NCBI RefSeq assembly: GCF_001423745.1
Contig: NZ_LMPC01000031.1
Location: 146,814-192,069, forward strand
Direction: 5' to 3'
Source of the DNA: Arthrobacter sp. Leaf337
GTDB taxonomy: Bacteria; Actinomycetota; Actinomycetes; Actinomycetales; Micrococcaceae
Length of the DNA stretch: 45,256 nt
The notes beneath the pieces are model-generated. The model was not told the DNA's origin. It searched no databases and saw only the letters and a list, made by a program, of their open reading frames with translations. Position 1 is the stretch's first letter. Every line of letters starts with the position of its first letter. Shown here in pieces: positions 16,511-23,810 of the stretch. The position numbers and the translations under genes are program-made.

Positions 16511-17758
16511 ATGAAAGAGTCGCCCTCCCCCGCCCGACGACCCGGAATCCGGGCGGCCATGTTTGTGGACTTCGACAACGTGTACACGGGTCTGCTGGCC
16601 CTCGATCCCCTGGCGGCGAAGCGGTTCGCCGAGGATCCCAAGCACTGGGCGGACGCCCTGTCCGCCGGCGGCTCCGCCGAAAGTTCCCGCCGCTTCCTGA
16701 TCCGAAACTGCTACCTGAACCCGGTGGTGTACTCGAAGTACCGGACGTACTGGACCCGTGCGGGTTTCCGTGTGATCGACTGCCCCTCGCTGACGCAGCG
16801 CGGGAAATCCAGCACCGACATCAACCTCGTGCTGGATGCGATGGACGCACTGTCCGGCGGCGCAGGCATAGACGAGTTCTTCATCGCCTCGGCGGATGCT
16901 GATTTCACGTCGCTCATCCAGCGATTTCGGGCGGCCGACAAGATGACCACGGTCATCGCCGCCGGCGCCGTGGCCTTCGCCTACCGCGAGATGGCGGACA
17001 GCGTGGTGGAGTCCCACGACTTCGTGGCCATACTCAACGGCAGCACCGGCGAGCCCATCCGGGCCGTGGCCTCTGTTCAGCCGCCGCAGGTCCAGCCGGC
17101 TGCCAAATCCAAGCCCAAGACCATGTCGAAAACCGCTTCCGCCGCGGTCCGGGAGGTCTGCGACTTCGTTCGCGCTGCCCCGGGTCCGGTGGTCGGGGCG
17201 ATGGTGGCCCACCGCGCACTCACGGCGGACCCTTCCCTGAAGACTGACTGGGGAGGGTACGGAAAATTCGGGACGTGGGTGGCCCAGATCGGCAACAGCG
17301 TTGAGTACTCCCCCTCACGGGGCGGCTGGGTCTGGGACGCGCAGCGGTTTTCCAGTGACGACCTGCCCGCGGAGGCCGACGTCGAGCCCGGCATCGAGGA
17401 ACGCGTCACCAGGGTGACGGACGTGCCCGCTCTCTCCGCAGCCCAGTTCCGGCAACTGTTCCAGGCGATGGCGGCCAGGCTTCGCGAACAGCCGGTCAAC
17501 CGCAACGAACTCTCCCGGCTCGTCCGGGACGACTGTGTCACCGCCGGCCAGCCCGTGTCCCGCGGTGCCGTGAACTTCGTCATTCAAGGTCTGGGCTACG
17601 TCAATTATCAGCTCAATGAAAATGCGACGGCGGAAGGGCTGGCGGCGGCATGGACAGAAGACGTGGAGGAGCTTTGCCGCGTGGCGCTGATGGAGTTCGA
17701 CGACGCCGAGAAGGCGGCCCTGCGGCGCTGGGCCAGTGGCGGTTATCTGGAGGTCTAG
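16511..17758 (+). CDS. NYN-domain RNase-like protein with LOTUS domains
   Basis: A 415-residue protein. Residues 15-175 form an NYN (PIN-like) nuclease domain: AMFVDFDNVYTG with Asp20 and Asp22, STDINLVLDAMDAL with Asp103, and FIASADADFTSLI with Asp129 and Asp131 give the usual acidic metal site. A Pro/Lys linker (about 185-208) leads to a LOTUS/OST-HTH domain (about 208-280, including DWGGYGKFGTWVAQI), then a second, more diverged one (about 310-380). LOTUS domains bind RNA, so the protein is likely a targeted endoribonuclease. The start is uncertain: ATG at 16511 has a poor ribosome site, and ATG at 16559 would begin right at the NYN strand. It stands alone and ends at a hairpin terminator. 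Confidence 0.85.
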   Translation: MKESPSPARRPGIRAAMFVDFDNVYTGLLALDPLAAKRFAEDPKHWADALSAGGSAESSRRFLIRNCYLNPVVYSKYRTYWTRAGFRVIDCPSLTQRGKSSTDINLVLDAMDALSGGAGIDEFFIASADADFTSLIQRFRAADKMTTVIAAGAVAFAYREMADSVVESHDFVAILNGSTGEPIRAVASVQPPQVQPAAKSKPKTMSKTASAAVREVCDFVRAAPGPVVGAMVAHRALTADPSLKTDWGGYGKFGTWVAQIGNSVEYSPSRGGWVWDAQRFSSDDLPAEADVEPGIEERVTRVTDVPALSAAQFRQLFQAMAARLREQPVNRNELSRLVRDDCVTAGQPVSRGAVNFVIQGLGYVNYQLNENATAEGLAAAWTEDVEELCRVALMEFDDAEKAALRRWASGGYLEV

Positions 17759-17784
17759 TTTCCCTCCGGCAGGCGTCGGTGAGA

Positions 17785-17815
17785 GGACGACGGCGGGGAG
17801 GAACCGCCGTCGTCT
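17785..17815. terminator. Hairpin terminator, GGACGACGGCGGG family
   Basis: GGACGACGGCGG (about 17785-17796) pairs with CCGCCGTCGTCT (17804-17815), allowing one G-T pair, around a 7-base loop, and is followed by CGGTTTTCTTCGGTTT. It lies between the convergent NYN and GlsB-type genes. Confidence 0.8.
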
Positions 17816-17857
17816 GTCTCGGTTTTCTTCGGTTTGCGGCCTCACGGACCGCGGGGG

Positions 17858-18121
17858 TCAGGCCCGGCTTCGACGCGTAACGACGCCGAAAATCGCCAAT
17901 ACGATCACAGCCCCCAAAATAGCCAGCAGCCAGGTCCTGAGATCGAAGAAGTCAGCGAGTCCGCCGCCGAAGACCAGCGAGCCGATCCATCCGCCAAGGA
18001 TGGCGCCAACCACACCCAGAACCAGTGTTACCACCCAACCACCGCCCTGCCTGCCGGGAAGTATGGCTTTTGCGATAGCCCCCGCGATCAAGCCGAGCAG
18101 GAGAAATCCGAGAAATCCCAT
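17858..18121 (-). CDS. GlsB/YeaQ/YmgE-type stress membrane protein
   Basis: An 87-residue protein with three hydrophobic segments and the Gly-rich repeats of the transglycosylase-associated family: LGLIAGAIAKAILPGRQGGG, then LGVVGAILGGWIGSLVFGGG, then a C-terminal helix with a basic end. Function is unknown; members are induced by stress in many bacteria. GGAAGGAAG lies about 7 bases before the ATG. It stands alone, convergent with the NYN gene. A 16-bp palindrome is located 45 bases upstream of the start. Confidence 0.93.
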   Translation of the reverse strand: MGFLGFLLLGLIAGAIAKAILPGRQGGGWVVTLVLGVVGAILGGWIGSLVFGGGLADFFDLRTWLLAILGAVIVLAIFGVVTRRSRA

Positions 18122-18417
18122 GACGAGCTTCCTTCCGAATGAGAGAACCGCTTAGCTGCGGCAGGAGCAGGAATTCCTGCTGGACGGGGTCATGCCCGTT
18201 GCCTGCTGCCACTCCGCGGTCCGGGTTGCCGGCACCTGCCGGTGAGTGGATTCTAAGGAGTCCTCCCGGGCCCGTCACGAGTGGCCGCCACCCGAATATG
18301 CGGCCGCCTACGTGAATTGCCAGCACAGACTACCCGCGGACAGCACCTGAGGCCCAAATACCCTAGCGGGTATGCCCGCTGGTTCGTAGCCTTGGCTTCT
18401 GGAAGAGGAGGCCGAGC
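18122..18417. other. Intergenic region with two inverted repeats
   Basis: A 296-bp gap between the divergent GlsB-type and lipoprotein genes. It contains AGCAGGAATTCCTGCT (18166-18181), a perfect 16-bp palindrome on the GlsB side, and ATACCC/GGGTAT (18358-18363 and 18368-18373) on the lipoprotein side, about 45 bp before that start. Either could be an operator. I see no open frame with coding character here and no clear consensus promoter. Confidence 0.5.
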
Positions 18418-19887
18418 ATGTCCGTTTGTGGAACCGAAACCGGCGGTGGCTTCAGGGCGGGTACGAAAGGTGGACATTGGATCGCGTGCGCCGTGGCTGC
18501 CCTGCTGGCTCTGGCAGGATGTTCATCCGGAGGCGGGACGCCGGGCGCAAGTCCGTCGGACGGGACGCCAACCGCCACAGCTAGTGCACCGCCCGCGTCC
18601 TCATCAAGCGGGCCTGAAACAACCGGGTTGCCGGAGACGGTCTTTACGGACGCCGAGCTCGTCGCGATCATCAACGGAGTAGCGCAGAACCGGAACCTGC
18701 AGGTCCCCACAGCCCAGGACTCCGCGCGCCAGCGCAGTGGAGCCGCCAGCGGATCCTTCCCCCAGGTCAGCACAGAGACAACACCCGGCGAGTGCATCGC
18801 GTTCGTCCCCCAAAACCCGTTCGTCAGGTGGGCGGACAAGAGCGTGAACTTCGCCGAAGGCGCCATGCCGACGGGCGCGCAGTCGGGACCGACCACCACC
18901 ATCATGATCACACTGCGAAGCGCGGAAAAGGATGCCATCGCCACAGCAGATTTCGGCTACACGGACGATCTGGCGGCCCGCTGCAGCCAGTTTGACATGG
19001 CGTCAACGGAGTCCGGCCGGACCTCAACTTACGCTGTCCAGTTACTGGCGGCTCCCCCGATTGCCGAGAAACAGCACGGCTTGATGCAGACCACCAAGCC
19101 GAAGGGGCCAGGCGACTACGGCTCAGTCGGGCTGAGGGTGCTTGCAGGCACCATGTCCATCACCCTGAGTCTCGCTACCGCCGAGCTCAACTCCGAGGCC
19201 GATGCGAGGCCGGCCCTCGACTCCATGGCCGCCTTGGCGAAGGAACTCATCGACCAGGCGGAGACAAAGCCTCCGACGGTTCCGCCGCCGCCACCGAACC
19301 CCCGCACGCCCGACGATCTGGTCGCACTGCTCAACGCCGTCGCCGGGCCGGACGGAAGCCCCGTCGCACTGCCCGGCGCCTCTGTCATCGGCCCGGTGCC
19401 CGGCGTCACTCTCGCCCCTTCTTCGCCGGGCTCCATGCCGCCATGCACTTACGACGACGCAGCCTATTACGGGTCACTTGCAGGCTCCATCCTCGCCCAG
19501 GGGCAGATACAAGGTGCCAGCAAGATGGACTACACCGAGCTGAGCGTGATCAGCATGCCTTCGACGGCGGCGCCGCCGTATCCGTTCGACACCCGAGCCG
19601 CCACGCTCCGCGACTGCGCGACGATCCAGGAGAACATCCTTGGCGGCGGCCAGCGCCAGTGGCCGGCCGTCTCGCCCCTGAACATAACCGTCGCATCGGA
19701 CGCAAGCTACGCCGTCGCCTACCAGCTGTTCGACGGGACGGGCGAATGGCACGTCCGGGTCGGGGCCCGCAAGGGGACGTTGTCGGTGGAGGCCAGCAGC
19801 AGAACGTCCTCACAGGCCGAAGTGCAGGCGAACGCCGACGCGCTGGCCGCGTTCATCGGCCGGGTGTTTGCCAAGGCCGGACCGTAG
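18418..19887 (+). CDS. Lipoprotein with two tandem sensor-like domains
   Basis: A 489-residue predicted lipoprotein. Residues 20-40 form a signal peptide ending in the lipobox LALAGC, and a Ser/Pro/Thr-rich tether follows to about residue 70. Two similar domains then appear: the first begins TDAELVAIINGVA and contains GECIAFV and RCSQFD; the second begins PDDLVALLNAVAG after a proline-rich linker (PPTVPPPPPNPR) and contains PPCTYDD and RDCATIQ. One Cys pair per domain suggests a disulfide. The layout resembles the extracellular PknH-like sensor domain of actinobacteria, duplicated; that assignment is tentative. AGGAGG lies 6-7 bases before the ATG. It should sit on the outer face of the membrane. 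Confidence 0.78.
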   Translation: MSVCGTETGGGFRAGTKGGHWIACAVAALLALAGCSSGGGTPGASPSDGTPTATASAPPASSSSGPETTGLPETVFTDAELVAIINGVAQNRNLQVPTAQDSARQRSGAASGSFPQVSTETTPGECIAFVPQNPFVRWADKSVNFAEGAMPTGAQSGPTTTIMITLRSAEKDAIATADFGYTDDLAARCSQFDMASTESGRTSTYAVQLLAAPPIAEKQHGLMQTTKPKGPGDYGSVGLRVLAGTMSITLSLATAELNSEADARPALDSMAALAKELIDQAETKPPTVPPPPPNPRTPDDLVALLNAVAGPDGSPVALPGASVIGPVPGVTLAPSSPGSMPPCTYDDAAYYGSLAGSILAQGQIQGASKMDYTELSVISMPSTAAPPYPFDTRAATLRDCATIQENILGGGQRQWPAVSPLNITVASDASYAVAYQLFDGTGEWHVRVGARKGTLSVEASSRTSSQAEVQANADALAAFIGRVFAKAGP

Positions 19888-19897
19888 GCCCCCTCCG

Positions 19898-20812
19898 TCA
19901 GGAAGAGGCTGGCCCGATGCCGGCATCCAGGGGCAGAGTGGTTTCACCGCCGGCATCTTCCGCCACTTCCGGTCGCTGCGGCTTGTAGACCCAGGCCACC
20001 AGCACCACTGAGATGATCATCAGCAGGAACCACGAAACCAGCTTGTCGGGCGAGACCATATGCCAGCCGTCCACCTGGTTGGGGTAGAGCCAGGCCCCCG
20101 ACCAGGTGGCGATGTTCTCCGCAATCCAGATGAACAGCGCCACCAGGAGGAACGCCAGGACCAGCGGCATCCGGAACTTCCGGCGGAAGACGCGGAAGTG
20201 CATGACGCACCGTCCAAAGACGGTCACGACGGCGGCCAGCAGCAGCCAGCGGGCGTCCCAGATGTAGTGGTGGGTGAAGAAGTTCACGTAGACGGCCGCG
20301 GCAATGACCGCCGTAATCCATCGCCGCGGGTACCGGCTGAAGCGCAGGTCGAAGAGCCGGTAGACGCGGACCATGTAGGAACCCACCGCCGCGTACATAA
20401 AGCCGCTGAAGAGCGGGACCGCCCCGATGCGGAGGAAACCTTCGGCCTCGTAGGACCAGGATCCGACGTCGGTCTTGAACAGCTCCATCACCGTTCCCAC
20501 GATGTGGAAAAGGACAATAACCCTCAGCTCGCGGACAGTTTCCAGCCGTGTGGCCACCATCAGGATCTGGATGACGACGGCGGCGAGGGTCAGGAAGTCG
20601 TTCCTGGCCAGACCGGCGTCGTCCGGGTACCAAAGGCGGGCCGCCATGAGCACGGCGAGAAGCGCGGCCCCAAAGATGCATGCCCAGCCCTGCTTGAGGC
20701 CGAAAACCACAAACTCGGCGACCCTTGACCTGGCACCTCCGGCGGGCGCACTGTCCAAGAACCGATGGGCCCGCTGATCGATCACAAGCTCTACGGATGT
20801 GAAGCTCCGCAC
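19898..20812 (-). CDS. DUF817 membrane protein
   Basis: A 304-residue membrane protein of the DUF817 family (YoaT-like), with about eight hydrophobic segments. Recognised by ELRVIVLFHIVGTVMELFKT with a conserved VGSWSY after it, AVPLFSGFMYAAVGSYM, and FIWIAENIATWSGAWLYPNQ. Function is unknown. The start is GTG with a GGGGG ribosome-like site. It follows the MpaB-like oxygenase by 15 bp on the same strand, forming an operon. It converges on the lipoprotein gene with only 10 bp between, and no hairpin there. Confidence 0.9.
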   Translation of the reverse strand: MRSFTSVELVIDQRAHRFLDSAPAGGARSRVAEFVVFGLKQGWACIFGAALLAVLMAARLWYPDDAGLARNDFLTLAAVVIQILMVATRLETVRELRVIVLFHIVGTVMELFKTDVGSWSYEAEGFLRIGAVPLFSGFMYAAVGSYMVRVYRLFDLRFSRYPRRWITAVIAAAVYVNFFTHHYIWDARWLLLAAVVTVFGRCVMHFRVFRRKFRMPLVLAFLLVALFIWIAENIATWSGAWLYPNQVDGWHMVSPDKLVSWFLLMIISVVLVAWVYKPQRPEVAEDAGGETTLPLDAGIGPASS

Positions 20813-20827
20813 TGATCCCCCGTTTCC

Positions 20828-21601
20828 CTAGGCTGCGCCGAGCCTGCCCATGCAGTAGTTCTTTGGCCAGTGCCGGACCCGGCGCGGCAGCCGTGGATAC
20901 ACCACCGCGGACCACCGCACGGTGCGGTCGAACCAGCGGCCATGACGTTCAGTCCACGGCAGCCCGAAGCCTTGCCGCAGGTGGTCCGGCAGAAGCCCTG
21001 CGGTAATGAAGCGGGCCAGCGGCATGACCACACGCTGCCAGGTCCGGGGGTCCGTCGGATAGAGCAGGCCGCGGGCCACGCCTGACGCAACGGCATCGGC
21101 CTCCAGCCCCTGCAGGCAACCCTCCCAGTAACGGCCGAATGCCGCGCGGTCAGCCGGCCACAGCTCCGCGGGAAGCTGCAATGCGGTGCCGATTCTCGCG
21201 TAGTCCCGGTACATGAGGTCAGCGGCTTCGTCGTCCAGCGCACCGTAGATTTTTTCGTAGATGGTGACGGCCGTGTCGTACAGGGTTGCCACCACCCAAA
21301 GCTGGGACTGTGCGTCGAAGGCGCTGTAGCCCGCGGAGCCGGCGTCAGGTTTGCGGCGGACGGGGGCGTGGGCGCGGTTCACGCTGCGGCGCACCGCTGC
21401 CACCTGGTCTTCAGTCCCGTACACCACTGCATACACGTAGGTGAGGGTGGCCCGAAGCCGTTCGAGCGGACGATCGGCAAAGTTGCTGTGCTCGGCAACG
21501 CCGTGGCCCACTGCCGGGTTCGCGATCTGCAGCAGGATTGCCCGCCCTGCCCCGGCCAGCAGAACGCCTTCTGCTCCCATGTCGGCAAGTCCACGCACCA
21601 T
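20828..21601 (-). CDS. MpaB-like oxygenase (DUF2236)
   Basis: A 257-residue protein of the MpaB/latex-clearing-protein-like family (DUF2236), thought to be heme-containing oxygenases. Typical features: EGVLLAGAGRAILLQIANPA with VGHGVAEHS near the N-terminus, LERLRATLTYVYAVVYG, and the pair FDAQSQLWVVATLYDT. Length fits the family. It starts at ATG 21601, or GTG 21607; no strong ribosome site. First gene of a two-gene unit with DUF817 and divergent from the Nudix gene across about 66 bp. Substrate unknown. Confidence 0.85.
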   Translation of the reverse strand: MVRGLADMGAEGVLLAGAGRAILLQIANPAVGHGVAEHSNFADRPLERLRATLTYVYAVVYGTEDQVAAVRRSVNRAHAPVRRKPDAGSAGYSAFDAQSQLWVVATLYDTAVTIYEKIYGALDDEAADLMYRDYARIGTALQLPAELWPADRAAFGRYWEGCLQGLEADAVASGVARGLLYPTDPRTWQRVVMPLARFITAGLLPDHLRQGFGLPWTERHGRWFDRTVRWSAVVYPRLPRRVRHWPKNYCMGRLGAA

Positions 21602-21667
21602 GCCCACACACTACCCGAGAGCCGACCCTCGCCGCCGCCGACGTATAGCCTTGGACCAGGAGGCAAC

Positions 21668-22147
21668 ATGACGGTTCGCAGCGCAGGCATTTTGCTTTTC
21701 CGGTGGAACCCGGAAGCCCACCTGGAGGTTTGGATAGCCCATATGGGCGGACCTTTTTGGGCCCGCAAGGACGAGCACGCGTGGTCCATCCCGAAGGGTG
21801 AATACCCCGAGGACGAGGATGCGCTGACGGCCGCCCGGCGCGAGTTCGCCGAGGAAATGGGCACTCCGGCACCGCCGGCCGACTACTTCGAACTGGGCGC
21901 TTTCAGGCAACCCTCAGGCAAGGTCATCACGGCTTTCGCGGCCGGCTGGGATTTCCAGCCCGAAAGCATCGTGAGCAACACCTTCCCACTGGAATGGCCC
22001 AGGGGGTCCGGCATCATCAACCGCTATCCCGAGATCGACGACGCCCGTTGGTTCAGCGAGTCCGAGGCGCGCACCAAGCTGGTGAAGGGCCAGCTGCCCA
22101 TCCTTGACGCCCTGGTTCAGCGGCTCCGGGACGGTATCCAGCACTAG
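21668..22147 (+). CDS. Nudix hydrolase
   Basis: A 159-residue enzyme with a perfect Nudix box from Gly44 to Gly65 (GEYPEDEDALTAARREF then AEEMG), matching Gx5Ex7REUxEExG, so it should bind Mg2+ and cleave a nucleoside diphosphate linked to another group. Substrate class cannot be assigned; the ARKDEHAWSIPKGE context resembles the MutT/Ap4A-type subgroup. AGGAGG lies 6 bases before the ATG at 21668, which rules out the 100-residue upstream extension. It is divergent from the oxygenase gene and convergent with the TfoX-type gene. Confidence 0.95.
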   Translation: MTVRSAGILLFRWNPEAHLEVWIAHMGGPFWARKDEHAWSIPKGEYPEDEDALTAARREFAEEMGTPAPPADYFELGAFRQPSGKVITAFAAGWDFQPESIVSNTFPLEWPRGSGIINRYPEIDDARWFSESEARTKLVKGQLPILDALVQRLRDGIQH

Positions 22148-22179
22148 CCCGGACAGTCCGGGAGGTCCCGCCGTCGTCG
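22148..22179. terminator. Small hairpin plus orphan half of the terminator repeat
   Basis: CCCGGAC (22148-22154) and GTCCGGG (22156-22162) form a short hairpin after the Nudix stop. It is followed by TCCCGCCGTCGTCG (22166-22179), one arm of the GGACGACGGCGGGA family with no partner arm. It lies between convergent genes, the usual site for the family, and may be a degraded copy. Confidence 0.55.
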
Positions 22180-22183
22180 TTCG

Positions 22184-22543
22184 TCACTTTTTCGGTTTGG
22201 CAGTCTTGGGTGCCTTCGGCGGCAGTTCGGCGACGTGCGCCAGCGCCCGGGCCAGCCACGGCTCGATCTCTTCTGGCGACCCTTGTACCGGGAGCCCCGC
22301 ATAGCCGCCCATGGGCCGTTCGGCCGAGATGAATGGCAGGGTTTCCCGGCTCGCCATCAGCTCGTCGCGGTCGGCCTCCGTGAGCTTCACGCCCAAGGTG
22401 GAGCCGTAAAGCCCCGCGAACATGTTTCCGTTGACAAAGGCGCCGAGGTTCCCGAACATCGGCTTGATCTCGATGCCCGGCAGCGCTGCCAGCAGTGACC
22501 TGAACTGCTCTTTGTCAGCCTCAGTGGGCTTTGCCATTTCCAT
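22184..22543 (-). CDS. TfoX/Sxy-family protein
   Basis: A 119-residue protein of the TfoX N-terminal family: IEIKPMFGNLGAFVNGNMFA and GVKLTEADRDELMA are the core. In Gammaproteobacteria TfoX controls competence, but single-domain actinobacterial homologues have no known role. It has a lysine/proline-rich C-terminal tail (PPKAPKTAKPKK). GGAAGG lies 7 bases before the ATG; a second ATG two codons later is possible. Confidence 0.88.
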   Translation of the reverse strand: MEMAKPTEADKEQFRSLLAALPGIEIKPMFGNLGAFVNGNMFAGLYGSTLGVKLTEADRDELMASRETLPFISAERPMGGYAGLPVQGSPEEIEPWLARALAHVAELPPKAPKTAKPKK

Positions 22544-22582
22544 GAGGGCGCCTTCCGGTCCGGGGCCTTCATTATCACCCGT

Positions 22583-23626
22583 CTACTCCTTGAAGGGGAC
22601 CTTTTCCCAGGACATGGCGGCGGGGCCGGTGGCGCTGTTGGCCACCACCGTGAACCTTACGTAGTTGGTGGCGTTGGCTGAACCGTCCACGGTGATGCGC
22701 TGCAGGTCATCCGCCGCTTCCTGGCCGTAGATGGTCAGCCAGGGCGAGCCTTCGGCCAGGGGCTGGTTTTCGGCGTAGACGTGGCTGTCGCCGTTGATGA
22801 GGTATACCGGGCCGTCGAAACGGTTGGTTTCCTCGGTGATCGTCCGGACGATTTCACGGAAGCCCGACACGGAGTCCGGGTTCGCCGTGGCAGCGGCGAG
22901 CAGCGACGGATCAAACATGTCCGCCTGGGTCATGAGCACCACTGCACGGTCGTTGCGGCGGGTCGCGTCCCGGAACGTGTCCCGCACCTGTTCGAGGACA
23001 GCCTGCGTGCGGTGCTCCACTTCGGCCTGCTGCTCGGGCGTGACCGAGGTTTCGCCGATGCCGGTCCAGGGCAGGAGCGAGTTGTTGCTGCCCTGGACGT
23101 TGACCACGGAGAACGCCACGCGGTTCTTCGTGAAGCGGACGTTCTCGGGCAGCCCGAGGTCTTCCCGTGCCTTCAAGGGCATCGTCTCCCCGAGGGTCTT
23201 GCCGGGCTCGTTGAAGAAGACTTCCCGAAGCTTGTCCAGCCGTTCCAGCGGGTTGTAGGCGCCGTTGTTTCCACGGTGGCAGTCCACCCACTCGTTGTCA
23301 CCGGGCGTGTAGACCAGTGGGTGTTCGAAGGTGTCGAATTCGGCGCGGATGTATCCGAAGTATTCATCCGAACAAACGGAGGACCCGTTCTTGATATCGC
23401 CCACGTGGGCGACGAAATCGAGGCTGCTGTCGGCGTTGATGTCCTGGATGCGGGCGGGGAACTTGGCGATTTCGGCATCGCCGTAGGGGATGTCGCCGAT
23501 GACGCCGAAGCTGAATGCCTGCTGTCCGGCATCGTCTTCACCTGCGTTGGCGGCAGCGGACGGGCCCGCAAACCCGGTCAGGGACATGAGTGCCACGAGG
23601 GCGGTGGCAGCGCTTTTTATGAGCAC
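22583..23626 (-). CDS. Secreted metallophosphoesterase
   Basis: A 347-residue protein with a Sec signal peptide (about 1-27, ending AAANA) and a calcineurin-like phosphoesterase fold. The metal motifs appear in order: FGVIGDIPYGD (GD), VAHVGDIKNG (GD), YTPGDNEWVDC (GDNE), and INGDSHVY (GDSH) near residue 265-ish. NDRAVVLMTQADMF stands where some relatives have an H-containing motif. The start is GTG with AAGGAG 8 bases upstream. It should act outside the membrane on an unknown phosphoester. It stands alone and is divergent from the antiporter. Confidence 0.9.
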   Translation of the reverse strand: MLIKSAATALVALMSLTGFAGPSAAANAGEDDAGQQAFSFGVIGDIPYGDAEIAKFPARIQDINADSSLDFVAHVGDIKNGSSVCSDEYFGYIRAEFDTFEHPLVYTPGDNEWVDCHRGNNGAYNPLERLDKLREVFFNEPGKTLGETMPLKAREDLGLPENVRFTKNRVAFSVVNVQGSNNSLLPWTGIGETSVTPEQQAEVEHRTQAVLEQVRDTFRDATRRNDRAVVLMTQADMFDPSLLAAATANPDSVSGFREIVRTITEETNRFDGPVYLINGDSHVYAENQPLAEGSPWLTIYGQEAADDLQRITVDGSANATNYVRFTVVANSATGPAAMSWEKVPFKE

Positions 23627-23810
23627 AGAGGTTCTCCTTGGTGCGTCTCAACGGGATTCCGCCCAAGCGATCCGGCCGTGAGCGAGGGTGCCTGAAAAGA
23701 GTGCCTGTGGCGGACGAACGCGCGAGAACCCCACGGTGTCGGGTCCGTGAACAGTGAGTGTCGCGGCCGGACGCTGTCCGCCCTTTGTTCGTGCCTGAGA
23801 GAATGGCCCA

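Noticed and set aside
21368..21667. N-terminal extension of the Nudix gene
   Set aside because: It is antisense to the oxygenase gene, and AGGAGG sits right before the ATG at 21668.
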